Notes under the pieces: model-generated | What the model saw: the letters and a program-made list of their open reading frames with translations, nothing else | What the model was told of the DNA's origin: nothing | Database searches by the model: none | Part shown: one piece after another, positions 1-7,668 of the stretch | How the letters are laid out: every line of letters starts with the position of its first letter | How positions within the stretch are numbered: the first letter of the stretch is position 1 | Position numbers and translations under genes: made by a program | Assembly (NCBI RefSeq): GCF_002251775.1 | Contig: NZ_NOXX01000207.1 | Coordinates: forward strand, 490 to 64,489 | Length of the DNA stretch: 64,000 nucleotides | Direction of reading: 5' to 3' | Origin: Flavobacterium aurantiibacter | Lineage (GTDB): Bacteria; Bacteroidota; Bacteroidia; Flavobacteriales; Flavobacteriaceae

Positions 1-70
1 GGTAGTGAAACGCGCGAAATGCCGCCCAAAAAATTACCAAAATGCAAACAGTTGTTCCTGCTTAGGCAAT

Positions 71-78
71 TATCTTTG
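71..78 (+). promoter_or_regulatory. -7 promoter box TATCTTTG before the ACC deaminase-family gene
   Basis: The box matches the Bacteroidota -7 consensus TAnnTTTG. No clear TTTG lies at -33. The ATG at 84 starts only five bases after the box, so transcription would begin at or next to the start codon (leaderless mRNA). The base matches are seen; promoter activity is inferred. Confidence 0.55.
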
Positions 79-83
79 CGGTA

Positions 84-983
84 ATGACAATTTTACCGAC
101 ACAAATAAAAAATCAGCGTGTTTTTTTACCGGGATGCGATCGCGTTTCGGTTTCGATGAAGCGACTCGATTTGTGGCATCCGGTGGTTTCTGGCAATAAG
201 TTTTTTAAACTAAAATACAATTTAGAAGCCGCCTCAAAAATGGGTGCAAAGCGTATTGTAACCTTTGGTGGTGCGTTTTCAAACCATATTGCTGCTTGTG
301 CGTATGCGTGTAATAATGCTGGTTTTGAGTCGGTTGGAATCATTCGTGGCGAAGAGCTCGAATTTCAAGAGCGCAACGCTACTCTACGCTTTGCCGAAAG
401 TTGTGGCATGCAGCTGCAGTTTGTGTCGCGCGAGATTTATTCCAAAAAGCAATTGCCGTTTAAAATTGCTTCCACCGATTTTATCATTCCCGAAGGCGGT
501 GCCAACGAATGGGGTGTGCAAGGCTGTCGGGAAATTTTATCGGAATCCGACTCGAAATTCGACTTCATTGCGGTATCGCTCGGAACCGGAATCACGGCGG
601 CCGGTTTGTCGCATGCCTTGTTTCCACAACAACAATTACTCGTTTTTTCTGCTTTGAAAGGCGCACTAACTGACAGCGATTTTTTTACTTTTGCCGATGC
701 AAAGCGATACCGACTTTTTGAGCAGTATCATTGCGGCGGTTACGCGAAATGTCCGCCTGAATTAGTGCACTTTATCAACGATTTTTACAAACAAAACGGT
801 TTTTTACTTGATCCGATTTACACCGGAAAAATGATGTTCGGTTTAGGCGATTTAGTACAAAACGGATTTTTTAAAAACGGGGCAAAAATTTTAGCCATTC
901 ACACCGGCGGATTGCAAGCAATTTCTGGTATGAATGCACGTTTGAAAGCAAATGAACTCTTAGAAATACAAACTGAATTATGA
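84..983 (+). CDS. PLP-dependent 1-aminocyclopropane-1-carboxylate deaminase/D-cysteine desulfhydrase family protein
   Basis: A 299-residue fold-type II PLP enzyme. The family deaminates D-cysteine or 1-aminocyclopropane-1-carboxylate to a keto acid and ammonia in the cytoplasm. The Schiff-base lysine is Lys39 in the SGNKFFKLKYNL motif. The phosphate-binding region is seen as FGGAFSNHIAA (about residues 60-70), with a later glycine-rich stretch SLGTGITAAG. The length fits the family. The start at 84 is set by the promoter box at 71-78 and by the family's short N-terminus. The stop overlaps the next ATG by four bases (ATGA at 980-983), so it is translationally coupled to the glucosaminidase gene. 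The true substrate cannot be read from sequence; flavobacterial members are generally uncharacterised. Confidence 0.85.
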   Translation: MTILPTQIKNQRVFLPGCDRVSVSMKRLDLWHPVVSGNKFFKLKYNLEAASKMGAKRIVTFGGAFSNHIAACAYACNNAGFESVGIIRGEELEFQERNATLRFAESCGMQLQFVSREIYSKKQLPFKIASTDFIIPEGGANEWGVQGCREILSESDSKFDFIAVSLGTGITAAGLSHALFPQQQLLVFSALKGALTDSDFFTFADAKRYRLFEQYHCGGYAKCPPELVHFINDFYKQNGFLLDPIYTGKMMFGLGDLVQNGFFKNGAKILAIHTGGLQAISGMNARLKANELLEIQTEL

Positions 984-1837
984 AGTATTTACTGGCTTTA
1001 GTAGCTGTTTTATTTTTAGCAACCAGCTGCAAATCGAAACAAAATTTAGTGCGAACCACTAAAACGGAACCGAAGATTAAAACCGTGAAAACAAAACCGG
1101 TTGCCCAGAATTCTGCAAACCAAACGCAAACCACGAAATCAAATAACCCGAAAAAAACAGAAACCATTGTATCGACATCAAATACTGTGGTATATACCGA
1201 AGTAGTGCAGTCGTATGTGAACGATTTCAAAGACGTTGCCATGTCGAACATGCGTACTTACGGAATTCCGGCGAGTATAATCTTGGCTCAAGGAATTTTA
1301 GAGTCGGGAGCGGGTAGAGGTCGGCTGGCGGTTGAAGCCAACAATCATTTCGGAATTAAATGTCATAAAGATTGGACCGGCGAGAGTGTTCGTCACGACG
1401 ACGACAGCGAACAGGAGTGCTTCAGAAAATACAACGATGCCAGCGAATCGTATCGGGATCATGCCGTTTTCCTAACAGGAAGACAACGCTATGCTTCGTT
1501 ATTTCAATTAGAAAAAAACGATTACGAAGCTTGGGCACGCGGTTTAAAGAATGCAGGTTATGCCACCGATCCGAAATACCCGGAGAAGTTAATTTCGTAT
1601 ATAGAGCGTTACGAGTTGGCACAATACGATGCGGCTGTTTTGGGTAAAAATTACATTCCGAAGCAGGCATCTAGCGAATCGATTGCCTACAGCAACAGCA
1701 ATTATTACGAAGTGCAAAAAGGCGATACGTTGTATTCGATTTCAAAGCGGTTCGGACTAAGTGTTGAAGAATTAAAATCAAAAAATAATTTGGCAGACAA
1801 TGCGATTGCTGTCGGACAAAAAATTAAAATCAAATAA
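980..1837 (+). CDS. Lipoprotein N-acetylglucosaminidase with C-terminal LysM domain
   Basis: A 285-residue peptidoglycan hydrolase. A lipoprotein signal ends at Cys17 (LFLATSC). A linker rich in Lys, Thr, Asn and Gln runs over residues 18-70. The glucosaminidase domain spans about 75-205, with [12 protein letters not shown] holding the likely catalytic Glu108 and the family motif NNHFGIKC. One LysM domain (about 243-285, [20 protein letters not shown]) binds glycan strands. It is expected on the periplasmic face of an envelope membrane, cutting GlcNAc bonds during wall turnover. It overlaps the upstream gene by four bases and the downstream hemL by one base, so the three form one transcription unit although they share no obvious pathway. 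Confidence 0.9.
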   Translation: MKYLLALVAVLFLATSCKSKQNLVRTTKTEPKIKTVKTKPVAQNSANQTQTTKSNNPKKTETIVSTSNTVVYTEVVQSYVNDFKDVAMSNMRTYGIPASIILAQGILESGAGRGRLAVEANNHFGIKCHKDWTGESVRHDDDSEQECFRKYNDASESYRDHAVFLTGRQRYASLFQLEKNDYEAWARGLKNAGYATDPKYPEKLISYIERYELAQYDAAVLGKNYIPKQASSESIAYSNSNYYEVQKGDTLYSISKRFGLSVEELKSKNNLADNAIAVGQKIKIK

Positions 1838-3123
1838 TGGAATACAAAAGGAGTAGTGCTTTATTTATTGAAGCGCAACAGTATATTCCGGGAGGTGTAA
1901 ACTCTCCGGTACGAGCATTTAAAGCGGTTGGCGGACATCCGATTTTTGTTAAATCGGCAAAAGGCGCTTATCTGTATGATGAAGATGGCAACCGATTGAT
2001 TGATTATATTAACTCGTGGGGACCAATGATCTTAGGACATGCCTACGAGCCCGTAGTGGAAGCTGTGATTGAAAAAGCAAAATCGGGAACTTCGTTTGGA
2101 ATGCCTACGGAAATTGAAACTGAAATCGCGAAACTAGCCATTGAAATGGTTCCAGGCATCGATAAAATTCGGTTTGTAAATTCCGGAACTGAGGCTTGTA
2201 TGAGTGCTATTCGTTTGGCGCGCGGTTTTACTTCGAGAAACAAGATTATAAAATTTGCGGGCTGTTATCACGGTCATTCCGATTCGTTTTTAATTCAAGC
2301 CGGCAGTGGTGCCAGTACGTTTGGTATGCCAAATAGTCCGGGTGTAACCGTTGGAACAGCACAAGATACGCTATTGGCAACATACAACAATGAAGCTAGT
2401 GTTCGCGAGTTGTTTGCGGCCAATCCGCATGAAATTGCCGCACTAATTGTGGAGCCGGTAGCGGGTAATATGGGTTGCATTCCTCCTGCAGCAGGATTTT
2501 TACAGTTTTTGCGCGACATCTGCTCGGAGAATAATACGCTGTTGATTTTCGATGAGGTAATGACGGGCTTTCGATTAGCTAAAGGAGGCGTACAAGAGTT
2601 ATATGGTATAACAGCCGATATTTGTTGTTTTGGAAAAGTAATTGGCGGCGGTTTGCCCGTAGGTGCATTTGCAGCTCGTCGGGAAATCATGGATTTTTTA
2701 GCGCCAGTTGGACCTGTGTATCAAGCCGGAACATTGTCTGGAAATCCGTTGGCTATGATTGCCGGACTAACGATGCTACGTGCAATTAATTCCGATGCCG
2801 AGCTGTTTAAAAGGCTCGAGGAGAAATGTGCGTATTTAGAAAACGGTTTGCGTGTGGCATTTTCAGAAACTGCGATTCCGTTTACGATAAATCGGGTTGG
2901 ATCGATGATTTCAATTCACTTCGCCAAGGAAAGTGTTGTTGATTTTGCCACTGCAAAGCTCGGCGACAACGAGTGGTTCAAAAAGTTCTTTCACGGCATG
3001 CTTCAGGAAGGCGTTTACATTGCACCTTCGGCTTACGAAAGTTGGTTTTTAACCGATGCTTTAACTTACGAAGATTTAGATTTTACGATTAGAGCCGCTA
3101 AGAAAGTCGCGGCAGAGATGTAA
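1837..3123 (+). CDS. hemL: Glutamate-1-semialdehyde 2,1-aminomutase
   Basis: A 428-residue PLP enzyme that converts glutamate-1-semialdehyde to 5-aminolevulinate in the C5 route to haem. Visible signatures are [12 protein letters not shown] at the N-terminus, the substrate/PLP region [19 protein letters not shown] (residues 112-130), Asp239 in FDEVMTGFR and the Schiff-base Lys267 in [15 protein letters not shown]. Length and motifs match bacterial HemL closely and separate it from other class III aminotransferases. Its ATG shares a base with the stop of the glucosaminidase gene, and a strong bidirectional terminator follows at 3153-3181. Confidence 0.96.
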   Translation: MEYKRSSALFIEAQQYIPGGVNSPVRAFKAVGGHPIFVKSAKGAYLYDEDGNRLIDYINSWGPMILGHAYEPVVEAVIEKAKSGTSFGMPTEIETEIAKLAIEMVPGIDKIRFVNSGTEACMSAIRLARGFTSRNKIIKFAGCYHGHSDSFLIQAGSGASTFGMPNSPGVTVGTAQDTLLATYNNEASVRELFAANPHEIAALIVEPVAGNMGCIPPAAGFLQFLRDICSENNTLLIFDEVMTGFRLAKGGVQELYGITADICCFGKVIGGGLPVGAFAARREIMDFLAPVGPVYQAGTLSGNPLAMIAGLTMLRAINSDAELFKRLEEKCAYLENGLRVAFSETAIPFTINRVGSMISIHFAKESVVDFATAKLGDNEWFKKFFHGMLQEGVYIAPSAYESWFLTDALTYEDLDFTIRAAKKVAAEM

Positions 3124-3152
3124 CTGGAAGCTGTTTTATGGGGATATGAAAC

Positions 3153-3181
3153 AAAAAAGGCGGTCAATCGACCGCCTTTTT
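3153..3181. terminator. Bidirectional intrinsic terminator after hemL
   Basis: A perfect seven-base-pair stem GGCGGTC/GACCGCC (3159-3165 with 3170-3176) closes a four-base loop. It is flanked by A6 on the left and T5 on the right, so it can end transcription from both sides. It serves hemL and the converging minus-strand gene whose stop is at 3183. Confidence 0.88.
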
Positions 3182-3182
3182 C

Positions 3183-3545
3183 TTAATGGGTTATATTGTG
3201 AAAAACTTCTTTGTTTGCTTTCAATTTTTCAAATTGATCTGCAGGAATTGATGCCTCTATTTTTCTAGCAATAGTTTGATAAATTATTTCTTTGCGTTCT
3301 TCGCTACCACCTGTTGCTTCATTTAGAAGACGGTATTTTGTGGTAAATAACTCTTTAAACGATTCTCTCTGTTGTTCAGTTAGCGTGAGAACCGTACTTA
3401 ATTCCTCTAAGTTGCTTTCCACTTTTTTCACGTCGATTCCGGCACTTTTAGTTGTTTGCGGAGAGGTGAGAGTAGCTTGAGTGGTTTTTTGAGCAAAACT
3501 AACCAAGGAAAAAAACAATATTCCAACTACTAGAAAATTTTTCAT
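3183..3545 (-). CDS. Small exported protein, Spy/CpxP-like
   Basis: A 120-residue protein with a Sec signal peptide (MKNFLVVGILFFSLVSFAQ, cleavage near residue 19). The mature part is mostly predicted helix and carries LTLTEQQRESFKELF, which fits the LTxxQ motif of periplasmic Spy/CpxP-type chaperones. Only one such motif is clear, so the assignment is tentative and rests on motif and size. It is the second gene of a two-gene minus-strand pair with the protein ending at 3598. The gene ends two bases from the shared terminator. Confidence 0.6.
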   Translation of the reverse strand: MKNFLVVGILFFSLVSFAQKTTQATLTSPQTTKSAGIDVKKVESNLEELSTVLTLTEQQRESFKELFTTKYRLLNEATGGSEERKEIIYQTIARKIEASIPADQFEKLKANKEVFHNITH

Positions 3546-3597
3546 AACTTTTAAATTTATTGTAAAGTCAAATCTAAAGAAAATTTTTCAAATACAA

Positions 3598-4059
3598 TTA
3601 ATCTTGTGGTTCATTTAGTGTAGGTTCTAAATTTTTGCCTCTACGTCGATCTGCTAGTTTTTTTTCGATTTTATCCGCTCTTTTGTCGCGCGATGCTTCC
3701 CACTTGGCGAATTGCTCTGCCTTGAGTATTTTTTTCATTTGGTCGCGCAACGCAATTTTTTCGTCAAGGATTTTGTTCTTCATGTCGAAACGATCTTGCT
3801 CGGTTGGCTTTACACCAGATTTTCTCTTGGCAATCAGTTCTTCGCGAGCCGCTTCTCTTTTCTTTTCTGCTTCTAAAAATACTTGCTTGATCTCCTTTTG
3901 CTGCGCAGCGGTTAATTCGAGCTGCAATGTTAATTCCTTAACACGTAATTCGGTGCGTTGCTCGGGCGTTAGCGGCGCTTTGCGGGTTTTAACTTCTTTC
4001 TCTTGAGCGAAGCCTACGAAACGCGTAAGTACAATCGCAATCATCAATAGTTTCTTCAT
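3598..4059 (-). CDS. Small exported helical protein with LTxxQ motifs, Spy/CpxP-like
   Basis: A 153-residue protein with signal peptide MKKLLMIAIVLTRFVGFAQ. Two LTxxQ-type motifs are visible, PLTPEQRTELR and ELTAAQQKEIKQ, followed by a highly charged Lys/Glu/Arg-rich helix and a basic stretch ADRRRGKN near the C-terminus. This is the pattern of Spy-like periplasmic proteins, which bind unfolded proteins or metals during envelope stress. The exact role here is unknown. It lies 52 bases upstream of its smaller sister gene and may have arisen from the same ancestor by duplication. Confidence 0.65.
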   Translation of the reverse strand: MKKLLMIAIVLTRFVGFAQEKEVKTRKAPLTPEQRTELRVKELTLQLELTAAQQKEIKQVFLEAEKKREAAREELIAKRKSGVKPTEQDRFDMKNKILDEKIALRDQMKKILKAEQFAKWEASRDKRADKIEKKLADRRRGKNLEPTLNEPQD

Positions 4060-4108
4060 ATGCTTATTAATTAAATATATGTCTATGACAATTTAATTTT
4101 CAAAAGGT

Positions 4109-5821
4109 TTAATGTTCGGCTTTTAATTCAAAGAATTTCTCTTCTCCTTCACTAACTACGCCAATTAAGCCTAACTTCGTTAAATTCTTAGTGTACTGAT
4201 CCCATTTTTTGCCAGACAATTGCGCTTTTCCTTTCAATTCAGAAATAAGTAACTTGCCTTCCGCTTGTTGCAGCAAGTCCAAAAGATGCTGCTCTTCAGC
4301 GTGCAATTCAACAGTTTTTTTCTGCTTTTCCGGTCGCATCTGTGGAAAGAAAAGCACTTCCTGAATCGAAGTATTGTCGGTTAAGAACATGATTAGTCGA
4401 TCCATGCCTATTCCCAAACCTGAAGTAGGTGGCATGCCGTATTCCAAAGCTCGTAGAAAATCTTCGTCGATAAATTGTGTTGCTTCCACATCTCCTTTTT
4501 CAGCCAAACGCAATTGCTCTTCAAAGCGCTCACGCTGATCAATCGGGTCGTTTAACTCCGAATAGGCATTGGCAATTTCTTTTCCACAAACCATCAACTC
4601 AAAACGCTCCGTCAACTCCGGATTTTCGCGGTGTTTCTTGCACAGCGGCGACATTTCTATCGGATAATCCGTAATAAATGTAGGTTGAATAAAATTCCCT
4701 TCGCAAAACGCGCCAAAAATTTCGTCAATCAGTTTTCCTTTCCCCATGGTGCCATCCACTTCAATACCCATATTTTTGGCAGCCTCGTATAATTCTTGCT
4801 CCGATTTTCCAGAAATATCAAATTGAGTAAATTTCAAAATGGCATCGCGCATGCTAATTCGCGGGTACGGCGCCTTAAAATCGACATCCGTACCGTTGAA
4901 AGTCGTTTTTGTAGTTCCGTTTACCGCAATCGCACAATGTTCGAGTAATTTTTCGGTAAACGACATCATCCAGTTGTAGTCTTTGTAGGCTACGTAAATT
5001 TCCATAGCGGTAAACTCCGGATTGTGTGTACGATCCATTCCTTCGTTACGGAAATTCTTCGAAAATTCGTAAACTCCTTCAAAACCGCCTACAATGAGTC
5101 GCTTTAAGTACAACTCGTTTGCAATACGCATATACAGCGGAACATCAAGTGCATTGTGGTGCGTAATAAACGGTCTTGCGGCAGCGCCACCTGGGATAGG
5201 TTGTAAAATAGGAGTTTCTACTTCCAAATATCCTTTTTCGTTAAAGAAACTGCGCATTGCATTAAAAAGTTTTGTGCGCTTTATGAAGGTTTCTTTAACG
5301 TGATCGTTTACGGTTAAATCAACATATCTTCTGCGGTAACGCAATTCGGCATCGCTAAAGGCATCGTGTACTTTTCCATCGGCGTCGGTTTTAACTACGG
5401 GCAACGGGCGAAGTGCTTTTGAAAGAACGGTCAGCTCAGTAGCATGTACCGAAATCTCACCTACCTGCGTTTTAAAAACAGTTCCTTTTATTCCAATGAA
5501 ATCTCCTAAATCCAGTAAGCGTTTAAAGACTACGTTATAGGCAGTAGCGGCTTCATCGGTCGAAATATCATCTCGAGAAATGTATACTTGAATACGTCCT
5601 GTCGCATCTTTAAGTTCTGCAAACGATGCCTTCCCCATGATGCGTTTACCCATCAAACGACCGGCAATGGTTACTTCTTTCCCCGCCAGGGCGTCGTAGT
5701 TATTGAGAATTTCTTCCGCGTAAGCGTTGGTGTGAAAGGCCGCCGCTGGAAACGGATCGATATTTAGCTTTTTAAGTTCTTGTAGTGCTTCTCTGCGAAG
5801 TATTTCCTGTTCTGAAAGCAT
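4109..5821 (-). CDS. lysS: Lysyl-tRNA synthetase, class II, with C-terminal extension
   Basis: A 570-residue enzyme that charges tRNA-Lys. An N-terminal OB-fold anticodon-binding domain (about residues 50-150, VTIAGRLMGKRIMGKASFAE) precedes the class II catalytic core, with motif 2 at FRNEGMDRTHNPEFT and motif 3 at GLGIGMDRLIMFL. About 65 residues follow motif 3 and look like an appended small helical domain, common in Bacteroidota LysRS but absent from the E. coli enzyme. The start at 5821 is chosen because the -7 box at 5837-5844 overlaps the only upstream in-frame ATG (5839) and because MLSEQEILRREALQEL is the usual N-terminus. Confidence 0.96.
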   Translation of the reverse strand: MLSEQEILRREALQELKKLNIDPFPAAAFHTNAYAEEILNNYDALAGKEVTIAGRLMGKRIMGKASFAELKDATGRIQVYISRDDISTDEAATAYNVVFKRLLDLGDFIGIKGTVFKTQVGEISVHATELTVLSKALRPLPVVKTDADGKVHDAFSDAELRYRRRYVDLTVNDHVKETFIKRTKLFNAMRSFFNEKGYLEVETPILQPIPGGAAARPFITHHNALDVPLYMRIANELYLKRLIVGGFEGVYEFSKNFRNEGMDRTHNPEFTAMEIYVAYKDYNWMMSFTEKLLEHCAIAVNGTTKTTFNGTDVDFKAPYPRISMRDAILKFTQFDISGKSEQELYEAAKNMGIEVDGTMGKGKLIDEIFGAFCEGNFIQPTFITDYPIEMSPLCKKHRENPELTERFELMVCGKEIANAYSELNDPIDQRERFEEQLRLAEKGDVEATQFIDEDFLRALEYGMPPTSGLGIGMDRLIMFLTDNTSIQEVLFFPQMRPEKQKKTVELHAEEQHLLDLLQQAEGKLLISELKGKAQLSGKKWDQYTKNLTKLGLIGVVSEGEEKFFELKAEH

Positions 5822-5836
5822 GGAATAAATTTTTTG

Positions 5837-5844
5837 CAAAGATA
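5837..5844 (-). promoter_or_regulatory. -7 promoter box of lysS
   Basis: Read on the minus strand this is TATCTTTG, a full match to TAnnTTTG, and a C follows it as in the other strong boxes of the window. The expected transcription start is near 5831, about ten bases before the lysS ATG at 5821. This rules out the upstream in-frame ATG at 5839. Confidence 0.6.
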
Positions 5845-5944
5845 GCTTTTAAGCTCGCGGCTGCAAAACCCAAAGCACGGATAAATTGAGTGGTAAATTT
5901 TTTGGGGTAATTAATTTATTTTCAATTGGATTGTCTGTTTTATC

Positions 5945-6117
5945 AGGGCGGCTTTTCGCGCTGTTCGTTGCAATACCGCCTTGCCGTACCGGTTTGGGCT
6001 GTTTTTCGAGTCAGCTTCCTTTGGTCGCTGGTCTCAAAACGCCCGCACACGGCACGGTTGCGGCTTTATTTCCACTACCATCACGGCCGCGGCAATCGTT
6101 GCTAGGAGGCGTATTGT
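5945..6117. repeat. Dispersed GC-rich hairpin repeat, copy R1
   Basis: A GC-rich island inside the 478-base gene-free stretch between lysS and lipB, whose remainder is AT-rich and empty to my eye. The core AGCTTCCTTTGGTCGCTG (6013-6030) sits in the loop of an imperfect hairpin, GTTTT-GAG (6001-6010) pairing with CTC-AAAAC (6033-6040). An outer arm with TGCCGT...GGGC is partly complementary to GCCCGC...ACGGCA further right. The same core recurs at 20580-20594 and 47593-47610. Open reading frames across it look like chance products of the repeat. Confidence 0.65.
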
Positions 6118-6287
6118 AAAAATTGTTAGAAAGTTATTTTTTTATTTTGGGTTTTTAAGTTTTAAAATATTTTAAATCAGTATTTTATACGAGGTAATAT
6201 TGCAATATTACAAGTGTTAAAATTCAATAGAAAAGTAGTTGCTTTTTCAAAAACATCATCATCAAAAACAGAATGAATTAGGATTCG

Positions 6288-6295
6288 TAACTTTG
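6288..6295 (+). promoter_or_regulatory. -7 promoter box TAACTTTG of lipB
   Basis: A full match to TAnnTTTG, followed by C. The lipB ATG begins at 6300, only four bases after the box, so the message is probably leaderless. No good TTTG is present at the -33 spacing. Confidence 0.55.
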
Positions 6296-6299
6296 CAGC

Positions 6300-7013
6300 A
6301 TGCAAGTACTCCAAAACAAAAAAGTTCTAGTAACCGATTTAGGTTCGAAAGATTACAAGGAAACATGGGATTTACAGGAGCAGATTTTTCAGCAAATTGT
6401 ATCGCAAAAATTAGCAAATCGTTCAGGAGTCTATGAGCCAACGAAAAATCAGTTGCTATTTGTGGAACATCCGCATGTCTACACCTTGGGCAAAAGTGGC
6501 GATTTTGAAAATTTACTATTGTCAGAAGAGCAGTTAACTCGAATTGGAGCTACATTTTATAAGATTAATCGGGGAGGCGATATTACCTATCACGGTCCGG
6601 GGCAGCTGGTTGGTTATCCGATTTTAGATTTGGAGAATTTCTTCACAGATATTCACAAGTACTTGCGTTTGTTGGAAGAGGCAGTAATTGCTGTTGTTGG
6701 ACATTACGGTTTAAAAGGACAACGATCATCGGGTGAAACAGGCGTATGGCTCGATCCCGACACGAAATTTGCGCGGAAAATCTGTGCCATGGGAGTTCGA
6801 GCATCGCGTTGGGTTACCATGCACGGTTTTGCCTTGAACGTAAATGTCGATGTAGGTTATTTCGATCACATCATTCCTTGCGGAATTAGAGGTAAAGGTG
6901 TTACCTCTTTGCAAAACGAACTAGGAGTTACTCAAGTTCCTATAGAAGAAGTAAAAGCTTTGTTTTTGAAATTTTTCCAGCAGTATTTCGAAGCGGAAAT
7001 CGTTACCAGTTAA
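6300..7013 (+). CDS. lipB: Octanoyl-[acyl-carrier-protein]:protein N-octanoyltransferase
   Basis: A 237-residue cytoplasmic enzyme that moves octanoate from acyl carrier protein to the lipoyl domains of 2-oxoacid dehydrogenases and the glycine cleavage H protein. Signatures are RGGDITYHGPGQLVGYP (residues 91-107), Lys160 in RKICAMGV and the acyl-thioester Cys194 in IIPCGIRGKGVTSL. All expected catalytic residues are present and the length is normal. It has its own promoter box and overlaps the convergent rnhB by eleven bases at the 3' end. Confidence 0.95.
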   Translation: MQVLQNKKVLVTDLGSKDYKETWDLQEQIFQQIVSQKLANRSGVYEPTKNQLLFVEHPHVYTLGKSGDFENLLLSEEQLTRIGATFYKINRGGDITYHGPGQLVGYPILDLENFFTDIHKYLRLLEEAVIAVVGHYGLKGQRSSGETGVWLDPDTKFARKICAMGVRASRWVTMHGFALNVNVDVGYFDHIIPCGIRGKGVTSLQNELGVTQVPIEEVKALFLKFFQQYFEAEIVTS

Positions 7014-7608
7014 GCGGAAGTTCTGGGTCGGGGAGTAAGCGGAACGACTTTCGATGATACTCAGTAGCTCCAAACTCTCGAATCGCTTGCCTATGCTGTA
7101 ACGTAGGATATCCCATATTTTTTTGCCAGCCGTATTTTGGATATTTATCTGCAATTTGATTCATGAATTCGTCGCGATAAGTTTTTGCAAGTATGGAAGC
7201 TGCAGCAATGCTTAAAAATTTTGCATCTCCTTTTACAATCGTTTGGTAAGGAATATTTCTATACGGTTTAAAATAGTTTCCGTCAATAATAACAAAATCA
7301 GGCGCAACCTTTAGCTTATCGAGTGCATCTTGCATACATAGAATTGAAGCATTTGCGATGTTTAAAAGGTCGATTTCATAGTTGTCAATAAATGAAACTC
7401 CAAAGGAGATAGCATTGTTTTCAATTTCATTTCTTAGTACATGTCTCTTTTTGGCGGATAGTTTTTTAGAATCATTAAGTTGATTGTTAAAGTAATCTCT
7501 TGGGAGTATGACAGCAGCCGCAGTAACTGGTCCAGCTAGACAGCCTCTACCTGCTTCATCGGTACCTGCTTCAAAATCGTACTGTGAATAACGAGTTTTT
7601 AAACACAT
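7003..7608 (-). CDS. rnhB: Ribonuclease HII
   Basis: Cleaves RNA in RNA-DNA hybrids and removes single ribonucleotides from DNA. The metal-binding motif GTDEAGRGCLAGPV supplies the first Asp and Glu. VIIDGNYFKPY and ASILAKTYRDEFM supply the others. I place the start at 7608 (MCLKTRYSQYDFEAG), which gives 201 residues and the usual dozen residues before the GTDEAG motif. An in-frame ATG at 7626 would add six residues and cannot be excluded. The 3' end overlaps lipB by eleven bases on the opposite strand. Confidence 0.93.
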   Translation of the reverse strand: MCLKTRYSQYDFEAGTDEAGRGCLAGPVTAAAVILPRDYFNNQLNDSKKLSAKKRHVLRNEIENNAISFGVSFIDNYEIDLLNIANASILCMQDALDKLKVAPDFVIIDGNYFKPYRNIPYQTIVKGDAKFLSIAAASILAKTYRDEFMNQIADKYPKYGWQKNMGYPTLQHRQAIREFGATEYHRKSFRLLPDPELPLNW

Positions 7609-7645
7609 ATAAGCGTTTTTTAACAAAATTCGAAAATTAAATATA

Positions 7646-7653
7646 TAATTTTG
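7646..7653 (+). promoter_or_regulatory. -7 promoter box TAATTTTG before the subtilase gene
   Basis: Matches TAnnTTTG and lies sixteen bases upstream of the ATG at 7669, a normal short leader. The surrounding sequence is very AT-rich, so a chance match is more likely here than at the other boxes. Confidence 0.4.
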
Positions 7654-7668
7654 AAAAAAAATTAATCA

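Noticed and set aside
1-83. Gene on the minus strand at the left edge
   Set aside because: No frame with recognisable content; only the promoter of the first plus-strand gene is supported.
5886-6175. Two overlapping plus-strand open frames of 64 and 77 codons between lysS and lipB
   Set aside because: They run across the GC-rich hairpin repeat R1, have no homology I recognise, no promoter box and no plausible domain; repeat-driven chance frames.
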